A stretch of 64,000 nucleotides of DNA from Epichloe hybrida (Eukaryota; Ascomycota; Sordariomycetes; Hypocreales; Clavicipitaceae): the NCBI GenBank assembly GCA_019022495.1, contig JAFEKR010000002.1, positions 1,736,001 through 1,800,000 on the forward strand. Reading direction: 5' to 3'. The notes below the pieces were generated by a model, which made no database searches, was not told the origin of the DNA, and worked only from the letters and a program-made list of their open reading frames with translations. The position numbers and the translations under genes were made by a program. Positions 1 to 10,489 of the stretch are shown here, in pieces; the first letter of the stretch is position 1; each line of letters opens with the position of its first letter.

Positions 1-948
1 TTTCCCTGCTCTCCTCTCTCGGCAAGCCTTTCAAAATATTGCGTTCCATCTTGATAAGCTGGGGCTGTGGAGATCGTGCATCTGCCGAAAGCATCGTCTC
101 ATGGAAAGTCTTGGCGGCATCTTCACGCGTGAATCGTCTCGACTCTGATACAGGCACAAATAGTTGCTGCATTGTCAACTTGTGAACGTGGACCTCATTG
201 ACTGGCTCGTGTGGTTCGTTTTTCTCGCCTTCACGGTACGACGTTTTAGGAAGCATGCTCATAACGGCTTTGGCATATGGAGTAGCCAATTTGCTGCCCT
301 GATGTCCAATTGTTAGCGAGTACTACTTCCTGCCTCAGCTGTTGGAACTCAAGTCATGGTAAGAAGTAGCAAAATGTCAGGAAATGTAAAAAAAAAAACT
401 TTTAACCATGGGTATGTCTTCAAGACTAATCGAAAATATTTTATGGTTGTCTCATCATATTGCATGCGTAAAATGCGGCGGGCGGTGGAAAGGAACAAGA
501 CTGATGGGTGTGTGTGGCCTTGGTTACTCACATCCTTTACCCATTGCTTTTCCACCTCCTTCAGCCTGACCACAGCGGCAACACGTCGTACGTCCACTCC
601 CATCTCTGCCGAGACAGCTTTGAGCGACTCGCCTCTCTTGGTGACCTTATCCCAGATCAAGTCCCTCGTCTGTTCATCGAGAACAGGCTGGCTTCTGAAG
701 AGAGGATTTTGAGGAAAAGGCTGGTCTGGGAAGGGACCTAGATATCGAGGACCTCGTCCACCCTCAGCTAGTTCTTGGCCGTCCCTCGACTTCAGCCATT
801 GGTACATTTGCTGACGTGCTTTGCTCATTTTTTCACGGTATTGTGTCGAGCAAAAAGATCGCATAAACGGGGTTGCTGGCCTGGTCGACTGAGGGAGAGC
901 CAGGTCAGCTGCCAGGGCAGCGGGTGAGCGTCTTATTCTAGGGGGCAT
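1..948 (-). CDS. bot1: Mitochondrial small ribosomal subunit protein, Bot1/mS45 family (3' end outside window)
   Basis: Two exons are visible: 532-948 and 1-298, the second running off the window. The intron (299-531, 233 nt) has a GTGAGT donor, a GCTAAC branch site and a CAG acceptor, in phase 0. The N-terminus is rich in Arg, Ser and Ala without acidic residues for about 30 codons, which fits a mitochondrial presequence. It is followed by a conserved block around GPRYLGPFPDQPFPQNPLF and a helical segment RVAAVVRLKEVEKQW. Exon 2 continues with SKLATPYAKAVMSMLP and FVPVSESRRFTREDAA. This pattern is that of the fungal 'eukaryotic mitochondrial regulator protein' family (S. pombe Bot1, S. cerevisiae Mrps35), a component of the mitoribosome small subunit. 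The family call rests on recalled sequence patterns. The C-terminus cannot be judged. Confidence 0.85.
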
Positions 949-1555
949 GTTTGTGGTATGCAGTCAACTCAGCTTTGGTCGAGCTCCAATGTGGCTGCAC
1001 CGAAGTGAACCGGTGGTGCTGTGGGAGGGATGTGTGTCGCCGCGTGGGTTTATGGAGAATGTATGTATGTATGTAGGCCAGAGACAGGGTTCAATGCTCA
1101 TTGCTGGGAGATGTTTGATTTTTCGGCGTTGGGCGGCCCCATCATTTTTCCGCTCCGTCCATCAGACCCTCTCCAAGGCAAGCCCCTCAAAAAGCCCGTG
1201 GTATTAGATGAAGTCGACGATAAGTCGACGATAAAATTTAATAGTAGAGCTATTCAATTCATTGAGGAAAAAAATGGGCAAAGAAAGTGCTGATGATTAT
1301 GTGTGTAGGTCTAGTTTCCCACCGTGTCATTGACGGCGCTCAGTGTTCTATACAAAGCGCATCGCATGCCCAAATATTCTTACAATCATGCACTTGTTCT
1401 CTATGCCACCGAAATGCCCCCAACAACAACAAAAATTACATGTAGACCATGGAATCTCTCCACTAGTCACTGATGAGCCTATCCCATATCCAAAGATGCC
1501 GTCATCTTCGTCGCTTCAAACGCCATCATAGACCATGTATATACTGCTCGTTTCC
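949..1555. other. Intergenic region between bot1 and ssk1
   Basis: This stretch holds the bot1 promoter side and the 3' flank of ssk1. A short GTATGTATGTATGTA run lies near 1060. The small ORFs here show no recognisable protein features, and I see no RNA gene. Confidence 0.5.
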
Positions 1556-4249
1556 TCAAGCTGCTACTCTTAATGTTGAGCGACTCTTCTTCGATCTGGC
1601 CTTGGTTACCTGAGCCTTCTTGACCGTTTCCCTCTCTTCATTTTGTTGAGAGTAAGCTTCTTTCCATTTACGCCAGCCATCAAAGTCGATCAGGGCCTGC
1701 ATGCAACCCCATTCCATGACCTTTCGCTCGAGCCACACAAAGTTGACAGGCTAAAATCTGCGATTAGCACGATTTGGGGGGGGTATGAAAATTGAGCTTA
1801 CCTTGGTCAAGAAATCGTTACAGCCAGCAGCCAATGCTTCATGCCTGTCACTCTGAAGCGAACTGGCTGTTAGGGCGACAATGATAACGGGGCTCTTGAA
1901 AAGAGACAATTTTTCAAGCCGATCTTGTTCTTTCAACTCATTGTCGTCTGTTCCACCGGCGCCGTTGTCCGACGTTGACGATGAAAAAACGCCAATTGAG
2001 TTTACTCTTTCCAACCTTCTGATCTCTCGGGTAGCATCGAGGCCATTCATGACGGGGAGTTGAATATCCATGAGAACGAGATGGAAACCGCCAGTCCTCC
2101 ACTTCTCGACAGCGTCTCTACCATTCATGGCAGTCTGCCATCTAACTTTCAGTCTCTTCACAAAGGCTTCCAGTAGCTTCAGATTGATGGGGTTATCTTC
2201 GACGATAAGAACATTGATGGGCGGGACGCTTCCGTTCAACATGTTGGCTGGGTTGGGATATTCCGAGCTCTTTTTGCTTCTCCTCGGTCGAGTACTAGAT
2301 GTCCTAGGGGATGATGGCCGCGGCGGGGGCGTAGCAACTTTAGCTGGAGTTGCCTCTGGAGCAGGTGATTTGGGTAGTGTTGATTTAACAGTAGGCACTC
2401 CTGTTGGACGATCGGAGGAGCTTGAATGAGTACGCGAATGCGGCAACAGCGGGACGCAATTTTGTGCACTATGGGAGCCGGGGGCGGACGACTGCACGCC
2501 TGAAGTATGACTCGCCAGAATAGTAGGTGAAGAAGTATGAGTTCGTCCTAGTCGGGGTCGTTCCGAGCGTTCTCTGTGCATTCGTGTTCGAGTCCCGCCA
2601 GGAGAAGGGATAGGGGCGATATGGCCTGTGCCAAGGACTGCCATCGAGTGCGGTGCCGTCCCATTGGGATTTGCTGGCACGGAATGCGGAGGATGGGGCG
2701 AAGGCATGGCAACTATGGGAGGGAAGTAGCCCTCTCCAGCTTCTGACGGTCGACCATCGTCAGTGATGTAGTATGTCGTGGTCCCCGGGGGTACCAATAC
2801 ACGCGGGGAAGCTTTCGGGGTTCTGCGGGGAATATCAATTATGAGGGCCTCGTCAACAGTCTGCCCGCCTGGAAAGAAGGTGTCGAGCGTGCGAGCCATG
2901 ACCTCCTCGGGACCAAGGGTGCGCTCCTTTTCCTGATCTCGAGGATGCAGACGAATGACAAGATCTGGTGAATCAAAGGTACGGCCGAGCGAGTTGGCAT
3001 ATTTACGGAGAATCATGTCGCGAACATCGTCGACCAGATCATCCTCATTGATGGTGATGGTGGTGGCCGAGGCGTTCGCCCTCTTGACCCAGATTTTCCG
3101 TGTCACCATGTTGGCGTCGATTGAATACCGTGGTTCTGTGTCTGCAGCCCCTATCGGCTGATTGGATCGAAGTAGAGTCCTAATCAAACTTGTCTGGCGG
3201 CTAGCGAAGAGACTTTGCCGTCGAGGTGAGTGCTGGTCGACCGTGGCACCCGAATCCGGGGTCGGGGTCTGCGTGGACGAAGCAGCAAGGGCCAATGCGG
3301 ATGCAGGATGTGAAGCAGTTCTCAACGAGTCGGGCTCACGGCCATGGTGCGGACGAAGTAATGGATCGACTTCGAGGTCGTCGCCTGTATGTGTTGCGGC
3401 AGTGGTAGAGGCGACCGGCACCGAAGCGACCGGCACCGAGGCTCCTGAACTCCCTACGCTCGAATCGCGAAGCTGCGAGTCTTGGGGATTCCCGGGAGGG
3501 CCTCGTGGAGAGTTGGAAGTTATTATTGATATCGGGGTTTTTGCGGTGCACGGTACAGGTGACGGGGTGGGCGAAGGCCTCGACCGTGGAAGTTGAGGAT
3601 GGGATGGATGGGATCGAGATGCAGACAATCGGGGCGGGACCGGATCAATACTATTGGTGGCTGCTTTGGAAGGAGCAGGGTGGTTGGCTGGCGCTTGAGG
3701 TGACGAGTGACAACAGCCCTGGAGCTGCTGCTCCGGCGAGCCTGGGCGGCGGCGGGGCCCTGAAGACCGCCCGCGTGAAGACACCCTGTGCGCGGGAGGA
3801 CTGGGGCCGCCAGCGTCCAGGTCCATTGCTTCGACAGACAAGAGATGCACATGGGGCGCTCCTGCCGCCACAACCGTGGCACAATTCTTATCATGGTGCT
3901 CGTTGATGGATTCGTTTCGTCCGCCCACCGAGCTTCTTGACACGATGTTGCGGCCTTTGCTCACGTGTAGGAGCGATAGCCTTTTTTTCTTCTGGTCGCT
4001 TCGGAGCTCCTTCTCATTGATGTCGCCCGTTGCTTCCAGACTCGGAACCTCGCTATGGCCATCGCTCGTTTGGCTGGCAGTCAATTGAGAGTGTGACAAA
4101 AAGGATGGCTCACGACTGCTTTGACTCGGTGCCGTCAGGATAGATGACTCTCCCAGCCCGCTTCGGGAGGACGGCAATGATGACGAGATTGTCGAAGGAC
4201 GTCGCCTGGTGAAGCGCGCCTTGATGCGCGACGCGAGATCAGACGCCAT
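1556..4249 (-). CDS. ssk1: SSK1-type response regulator of the HOG osmostress pathway
   Basis: Two exons, 1802-4249 and 1556-1750, encode about 880 residues. The intron (1751-1801, 51 nt, GTAAGC...TTTTAG, phase 0) falls right after the FLTK motif of the receiver domain. The first ~670 residues are low-complexity, rich in Ser, Pro and Thr. The receiver domain starts near residue 678 with NVLIVEDNPINL. It has the acidic pair in VEDN, the phosphoacceptor Asp near 728 in LVLMDIQLPVMNG, the switch Thr in ALTASS and the invariant Lys at 816 in DFLTK. Exon 2 supplies PVNFVWLERKVMEWGCMQAL and the tail. In fungi Ssk1 receives phosphate from the Ypd1 phosphotransfer protein and, when unphosphorylated, activates the MAPKKK of the HOG cascade in the cytoplasm. 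The large disordered N-terminus is normal for filamentous fungi. All key receiver residues are present. Confidence 0.93.
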
Positions 4250-5450
4250 AAGCAGGCTTGCGCTTATCTGGGGGTGGGTTGGGATAGCATCTGCAGACGA
4301 TGAAGACGATGAAGCAGTCCGAGAGGTCTCAAATGCTTCTTTCTTCCTTAATTGCTGCTGCCGCCGGTTGCCGATGTCAGGTGGGTAGACGAGTTGCCGT
4401 CATTGCTCTAGGTATCTTGAGAGTTGAAATAAGATATGTCGGATGCTGAGAGAGACATGTGCTTGTTGCGCGTTCGTTGCAGCACAACCTCAACCTGAGG
4501 CTGATTGATGAGTTGGCAAGGGAAATTCAAAGATGCGCGCCCCGGGAGACACGGGCTGGCAAGTTCTTGATTCATTCAACAATACCTCTGCGATGGAGCC
4601 ATGGAAAGAGTTATTCTCGTTCATGCACGACAACCCGGCTCAAATTACGCTTTAGCCATGTTTGTGTTAGCTCTTTGACGGCCGCAACCAGGTGCCACAG
4701 GCCACATGCCCTGCCATGCCATTCCATCAGCACGACAAATGGCACGAGATGGGCTCGCATCGGTTTACTGGTCCAACTACATGTGCCATTGTTGTGATAC
4801 GGAGTCCTGACATACGATTGACTGAAAAAAATGTGATACAAGCTGCCTCTAGTGCAACCACGCACCGAGCTGTATCTCTGAGACAGAATGTCAAGATCGC
4901 GTGATTGGTTGGCTCTGTTAGGAGCCTTTGGCAAGTTCTCAAATGCCGGGGTTATGTTGAGGGATCATTTCTCAGACCGTTTGCGATCTGTCCGTACTTT
5001 CAAAAATAGAGGTATGCGCATTTAGAGGTCGATGCTGCCTTCACGATACTGACAGATTAGCCACGCAGCTAGTGCCCCAACAGAGACCAAGATGAATCAG
5101 CTTTCACGCCATGAATGTGTAGTCGAAGTTCCACTTGTTCCAGAAGCCCTGGGGTGTGGTGAGAGACATGTGTGTGGATTTAGATGTGAATACCTGACAT
5201 CTATCACGCCAAGCTCACCAAATCTCGCGTAAAATGCCATATTCTCTCCCAAGCATTAGAGACAGACTGCTCAGTTCGTGGCCCCCACAGGCCCCACAGC
5301 TCAAGAACCTAATCTGCAACCTTCAACCATCCACCCAGACGAACTTCATCTCCCGGACTACACACGCGCCCTATAGAGTGATGGAAGGCCTTGGCATAAT
5401 ACTCGTCGGGGTGCACTTTGCTGCTTGAAGAAAGAAAAAAACACACCACC
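4250..5450. promoter_or_regulatory. Divergent intergenic region between ssk1 and the CCDC97-like gene
   Basis: About 1.2 kb separates the divergent start codons, so it should contain both promoters and the 5' leaders. There are no convincing ORFs. A short palindromic GTGGCCCCCACAGG-like stretch occurs near 5280; a similar motif recurs near 28980. No specific factor site can be assigned. Confidence 0.4.
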
Positions 5451-6145
5451 ATGTCTAGTCCGAAAAACCGGCATCTGGACGACAGGCCAGTTCCTCGACC
5501 GGCCAAATCCCCAGCCCAGACAGCCCTAATCAGGACCCTGAACCGACGAAGGGAGTATCTCGAGCGACATCCGTCATACTTTGATGGTTCAGATCGCGAA
5601 TTCGCCGGTAAGCTACTCACAACACCACCCGCCGTGCAATCAAATCAACTCCGGGGAAAGTCCCGTGCAATTTACAAACGACCAACTTCGCAGACCCAAT
5701 TCTCTACGAGCGCCTCATCAAGCGTCATCAGACTCCCCAAGAGCGTCAAACCGAGGGTGTCGATAAGGGATACGCGCACATGCTGGAAGCAGACCTTGCG
5801 CGTGGGGAATCCCGCCTCTCAGCATTGGCAACCGAGGCGGCGGGCGAGCAGCGCACCGAATTCAACTCGCCTTTGCGGTGGAAGGCCAGCTCAGGTGTAG
5901 AAGACCATGTCTGGGACGAGCCATCTACTACCAAGGAACGGGGCAGAGAGCTCTGGAAGGAGTTTTTGAGAGAGAGATTCGTGCAGGGCGGTGATGAGGA
6001 TTTCCAGTCGTACGAGGATGTAGATGGAGATGAGGATTTGGATGCGGACCTGAGGCGCGAGGAAGAGGAAAGATGGTTTGAGGAGGAAGAGGAAGGGTGG
6101 GCCAGTGGCGAGAGGGTGGGAGAGACTGGGGTGCAAGACTTTTAA
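5451..6145 (+). CDS. CCDC97 C-terminal-domain protein
   Basis: Exons 5451-5607 and 5694-6145 give about 202 residues. The 86-nt intron has a GTAAGC donor and a TTCGCAG acceptor, phase 1, and splicing joins DREFA to DPILYERLIKRH. The protein starts with a basic segment (TLNRRREYLERHPSYFD), then the conserved DPILYERL segment. It ends in a strongly acidic tail with RERFVQGGDEDFQSYEDVD, DLDADLRREEEERWFEEEEE and a C-terminal DF. This layout matches the CCDC97-like C-terminal family (formerly DUF2052), whose animal member has been linked to the SF3b splicing complex. A splicing role here is inference from the family. The start is the first ATG after a purine/CACC-rich leader (CACCACCATG). I see no defects. 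Confidence 0.82.
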
Positions 6146-6468
6146 GAATCATCCAAGTAAAGATCCAGGTTACATACGTAGCATCTGTGCAAATATCATG
6201 TGTTGACGACATCTTCTTACATTCTCCAACATTGCGCTCCGCACGGAGTAACTTGAATCGTGGGTAAGGGTAAATCAGTCTGTGCGGGAGGATTCCATTG
6301 CTCGATTTGAACCGACTTGCGGATAGATAGGCGACCTGTTGGGAGCAACAGTCTGGAGAAGAGATGGATGAGATGAAAAGAGGGATTAAATAGACAAGGA
6401 GGAAAGGACTAACACTGGAAGAATGCCAAAACTGGATCAGAAAGGACCAAAAAAGTCAAAAACAAAAT
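6146..6468. other. Intergenic region before tRNA-Glu
   Basis: This stretch holds the 3' flank of the CCDC97-like gene. A T-rich run just downstream of the tRNA on the minus strand (TTTTG and TTTTTG around 6455-6467) is a plausible RNA polymerase III terminator. I see no ORF of note. Confidence 0.45.
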
Positions 6469-6540
6469 CTCCGGTACAGGGAATCGAACCCTGGGCTGCT
6501 CGGTGAGAGCGAGCGATGTTAGCCACTACACCATACCGGA
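6469..6540 (-). tRNA. tRNA-Glu (CTC anticodon)
   Basis: The minus strand folds as a 72-nt tRNA. The acceptor stem is TCCGGTA paired with TACCGGA and the discriminator is G. The D arm is GTGTAGTGGCTAAC. The anticodon stem GCTCG/CGAGC holds the loop CTCTCAC, so the anticodon is CTC. The T arm is CCAGGGTTCGAATCCCTG. There is no intron and no encoded CCA, as expected for a nuclear eukaryotic tRNA gene. A pol III T-rich terminator follows. Confidence 0.95.
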
Positions 6541-6634
6541 TTGTATTTGCTTACGGGATGATACCTTAATACTGTACTCAAGTCCGAAACAGACATATAC
6601 CGAATTTGTTGGCTTCACACATCATTCGTCCATC

Positions 6635-7637
6635 ATGCCTACTTTGATCTCGCACATCTACACAGCAGACCCATCTGCCCACGTGTTCAACAACAAGGTA
6701 TATATCTATCCCTCGCACGACAGAGAGACAGACGTTGCTTCCAATAGAAATGGCGATTAATATGATATAGTTGAATACCATGTTTTCTCCCTGGATGTAT
6801 TGCACCCGTCCCCAGGATGAGTAACCGACCACGGAGTTGATCTTCGAATGGAAGATGTTCCCTGGGCATCGAAATAGCTGTGGGCTCCGGACGCAGCGTT
6901 CAAAAATGTGGGAAATATTACCTGTATCTCCTTGCTCGGGATAAAGAGGGCATTTTTCGCATTGGCGTGGCTGAGGTAGACAAGCCCGAAGGACCATTCA
7001 TTGCCAGACGCGGAGCCCATTGGTGGTAGTTACAGTATTGATCCTGCGCCTCTCGTCGACGATGACAACCAGGCCTACATGTACTTCGGCGGTCTCTGGG
7101 GCGGGCAGCTCCAGTGTTACGAAGGCAACACCGGAACATTCAACTCTTCATCTCAGAGACCAAACGAGCGCAAATGTGCCAATACGGCGGCACAAGGTCC
7201 TCGTGCAGCCGTCTTGTCCGATGACAATGCATCAGTTTGCATCACCACCCGTTGAGCTCGCTATTCTGGATCCAGGAGACGAATCAGCCCATCGTTGCGG
7301 ACTACCATGATGGGCAATTTTTCGAAGCAGCGTGGGTGCACAAGCACACAAAGGCAAGTACTACCTGGCTTATTCGACTGGCGACACGCACTTCTTGTGT
7401 TGTGCAGCGGGCAATAACCCCTTGGGGCCCCCGTTCACATCACATACGGCGGGAGAATTCTCGAACCGGTCGGTACTGGGATGGACAACGCATCATCGGG
7501 TTGTGGAACTTGTGGGGAGAAAATGTCACTTTTATCATGATTGCGAGCTGAGTGAGGGCCTGAATTACGTCCGATCCGTCAAGGTCAAAGAGATATTCTA
7601 CCATGACAACGGCCGAATCCCAACTACTGCCGACTAG
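6635..7637 (+). pseudogene. Glycoside hydrolase family 43 gene, broken by stops and frameshifts
   Basis: Translation from ATG 6635 gives a typical GH43 start (LISHIYTADPSAHVFNNK, then VYIYPSHDRETD), with the catalytic-base region ADPSAH. The frame hits a TAA at 6758 and a second stop near 6819, but homology continues in the same frame (YHVFSLD) between them. It then changes to another frame near 6895 (KYYLYLLARDKEGIFRIGVA), returns by about 7001 (IGGSYSIDPAPLVDDDNQAY), shifts again near 7240 (PIVADYHDGQFFEAAWVH) and a third time near 7330 (KGKYYLAYSTGDTHFLCCAA). It ends at the TAG at 7637 after FYHDCELSEGLNYVRSVK. The full span is about 330 codons, the usual length of this GH43 type. Intact relatives are secreted or cytoplasmic beta-xylosidase/arabinofuranosidase-like enzymes. 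At least two stops and several frameshifts argue against sequencing error alone. Confidence 0.88.
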
Positions 7638-9161
7638 GACGCTTTGCAGGCCAGTCGGTATTTGTGATGGCTCGATCCCTCGAATTGGTCAAGTAAGCCG
7701 AGATTTCGAAAGAAAGTCAATTTAAGATTGTGTAGTTTCTCAGTGCGTTTGGAACGTGAATGATGTTCTCCTCGTGCGGAGCCGAATGTGTATTGGCTTT
7801 TCAAAGCCAGGTGACTGATTAGCCTGAATAGCGTTGTTGTCGCGATTCTACGCCTTGAGCCCAGGACTCCGTGCCTGGCATGCTTTGACGTCAACCTAGA
7901 GCGATATATCAGCTGGCATCGCGTCTGCCCAGTGCAGCCATCTGTTTCGGCAATCGGTTCCATAAGAGGTCTGCCCTGCCCAATGTGCATGAAGCAAATG
8001 GCTTCTGATGGAAAACTTAGCAGATTTGTTGACGAAGCCTGTCAATTAAAGCGCCGGACGAACCCGCAGCCCGCCGCCGTTACTTCATGCCATGTCCATG
8101 ATAGATGACCCGTCGAGGCCTCAGCCGCGGCCGGATGGCTTGAAGGAAGATTCTTCATGTAAATAAAACTTTCCGAACAAGGTGTGAAGGCGGGAAACAG
8201 TGCATGTAGTGCTACTGAATCCAATATCGCACCTTTCATCCGCGTTGCCTTGGATTACCTGCAAGCACGAGCGGGATCGAGTAGGATGGGAACCCGTATG
8301 GCAGGAGGAGCATTGTCTACCTGTTATCTACCTAGGTAGGCACATATATACTGCTTGACGATCCATGCCGACCCCAACGAGAATGTGGGGAAGAACTTGC
8401 AGGAAAATCTGACGGATTTCTCCGTACAATCGTTTCCTCGGTTCACCCCACAGAGGCAGACTGAGAGTCGCCATCGGCCGTGAACCGATGGGGCAAGGAG
8501 CCGGGCACCCAATATTTCCCATTGCGTTTGTACCCAACATTGTGTCTAAAACGGAATGGATCTGGATTTTCACAACATTGGTATGCGTGTTCGAAAGCTA
8601 GAACTCTGAGCCAGTAAAAATGGGAAGAAACTGCCGGCGCCGGCGCCGTCTGATCGAAAACCCTCTTGGGGTTGGAGCTGACTGGCATGAGTGGCCCTTT
8701 TCACAGCTGCTCGGTCCGCGCCGGTGGCAGCAGACCTGGTTGTAGTCCGTATGCCATGATGCATCTCTTGAAGGAGTCGCATCCTGAAGGCCGGGCGGCT
8801 CGCTGTCCGTGTCTGCGAAGGCTTCGTGGGATGCAAACCGGGGCATATGCCTCTTTTCGACGTCATGCCAGATTGGCCTCTCGGGGTTCGGCCAACCATG
8901 ACCGACGATAAGTGGCCAGCCATGGCAGTCTGAGGTTCGGGAATGGCGATGCGGCGCAGCAGGGGATCGAACCGACATTGCGGATTATCAGAGGGAGGAA
9001 TCAAATTTGGCTTGCCAGAAAGGCAGCAAGTCACACGCGTTGTGGATGAAGAACGAGCGAGCTGGGAGCCGGGACGCTGCACTGATGCGGACGAACGAGC
9101 GACGACGATTCCCTCCTTTCGCAGCGCAAGTGCGTGCCGAGAATATGGACGATTGTCATTT

Positions 9162-9194
9162 CAGTCAGTCGGTCGGTCGGTCGGTCGGTCGGTC
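9162..9194. repeat. GGTC tetranucleotide microsatellite
   Basis: About seven head-to-tail GGTC units, flanked by TCAGTCAG and CAGACGGTCAG variants. Confidence 0.9.
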
Positions 9195-9576
9195 AGACGG
9201 TCAGTGTCAGCCAGTCTGGCGGTGTTGGTTGCTGCTGCTGGTCTGACACGACTTTCGTCAATCGTCAATCAAACAATGCGATTCAGAGTCGCGCCCGGCT
9301 GTCGATTTCTGGCTCGGCAAATTGCCAAAACCACTCGGCATAAGGAAAAGTGGATGGTGGGACGGGTGCCGTGCAGCATGGAGTGGAGTAGTCGTCGGGG
9401 TTTCACACCCCCCCTTCGAAACTTTCATGCAGGCAGAGCAGGAAGAGCAGGCAGCGATACAAAACTTGCAAGTTGGAGTTGACCTTTGACCTCGCATGTG
9501 CAACTGCAACTGCAACTGCACTGCGCTGCGCTGCACTCACTTCATGTGGTGGGTGCGTGTGGCCTGACGTGACAAC

Positions 9577-9662
9577 AACACATCACGCACATCACGCACA
9601 CCACACGCATCACGCACACCACACGCATCACACGCATCACACGCATCACACGCATCACACAC
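9577..9662. repeat. CAC/CATCACACG short tandem array
   Basis: Alternating ATCACGCAC and ACACACGC units become a regular ATCACACGC array. The array opens accidental ORFs on both strands, encoding HHAHHTHH-type runs on + and CDACDACD-type runs on -. Confidence 0.85.
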
Positions 9663-9943
9663 AACAACACGGCCCAGCCCTGGGTCTATCCCGAGCGGGC
9701 AGGTGCCGCCTGGCCTGGCTGGCTTGGGCTCATATGTACACTGTAGGTTGGCAGGCACATGGCCCGATGCAGCGGCGCACCCACATGATTGGCTATCGGG
9801 TGGGTGGGGGTATGTGGATGCTCTGGGCCGGCGAATCACTATGCCGGGGGCCCTGACGCCCTGAAGATTGAGTATGTTTGTATGGGGAATTGGGGATGAA
9901 GAAGATGGAGACATGGATGAAGAAGTCGGGTGGCAGCTGCCCT

Positions 9944-9980
9944 CGCACGCCACACGCCACACGCCGCACGCCACACGCCC
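9944..9980. repeat. CACACGC short tandem array
   Basis: About five imperfect CCACACG/CCGCACG units, close in sequence to the array 300 bp upstream. Confidence 0.75.
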
Positions 9981-10157
9981 CCGGCCGGCCTCCACCTGCG
10001 GGCAGTGCCAGCAAGCGCTACGCTGATTGTTGAATGCCTGGGCGAGGTGATTGCTGGCTGGACGGGAGCGAATTGTACAAAGTGCTCCATCCAGCACAGA
10101 CAACAAACCCATTGATCACGCCCAGGAAACCAAGAAACCACACACCCCGCTCGCCCC

Positions 10158-10200
10158 CCCCCCCCAGCCAGCCAGCGCCAGCCAGCGCCAGCCAGCGTCC
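10158..10200. repeat. CAGCCAGCGC 10-bp tandem repeat after a C homopolymer
   Basis: A C run of about 12 is followed by three CAGCCAGCGC units. This is upstream of the proline-rich gene and probably promoter-proximal low-complexity DNA. Confidence 0.75.
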
Positions 10201-10489
10201 GGGACCACCAACGTTTTCCTTTCCAGATGGTGACACCAAACCCTCCTCCCCCTCCCTCTCTTTCGGGAACCCTTCCCCTCGCGACCAACAACCGAGCCCC
10301 CAACCTGGGACAGGCGGGACAAAAAAAAAGAAAAAGAAAAAAAAAAGACTCATAGCTTCGCCTTATTGTTAGAGCGCACAGCAACCACCGCGTCTCATCC
10401 CGTCCCATCCTCCCGTCACCTCCCATCAACCTCGTCGAGGTCTTCACTTTCCTTCACTCCCCTCCCTTCCCACTCAACCTCACTTCACA

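Larger units (their letters stand above)
7638..10489. other. Long intergenic region rich in simple repeats
   Basis: This 2.85-kb stretch has no ORF with recognisable protein character. It holds simple repeats listed separately: GGTC units near 9170, CAC-rich arrays at 9577-9662 and 9944-9978, and 10-bp GCC-rich units near 10165. It ends in a pyrimidine-rich leader before ATG 10490. The A-rich run at 10321-10347 and the C/T-rich 10378-10489 stretch are typical of a fungal core promoter and 5' UTR. Confidence 0.5.

Noticed and set aside
3162..3596. 144-residue plus-strand ORF and neighbours at 2070-2429, 3505-3906 and 3523-3894
   Set aside because: They are shadows of the Ser/Pro-rich SSK1 coding region on the other strand and frames.
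8955..8980. GGGGATCGAACC-like tRNA T-arm sequence
   Set aside because: No matching acceptor, anticodon or D arm could be found around it.
8570..9482. ORFs of 170-179 residues on both strands
   Set aside because: Overlapping ORFs on both strands with skewed composition and no motif, in a GC-rich intergenic region.
9537..10112. 191-residue minus-strand ORF with CDACDACD repeats, and the 202-residue ORF at 9839-10447
   Set aside because: Open only because of CAC-rich arrays and GC-rich promoter DNA. No domain, and low-complexity throughout.
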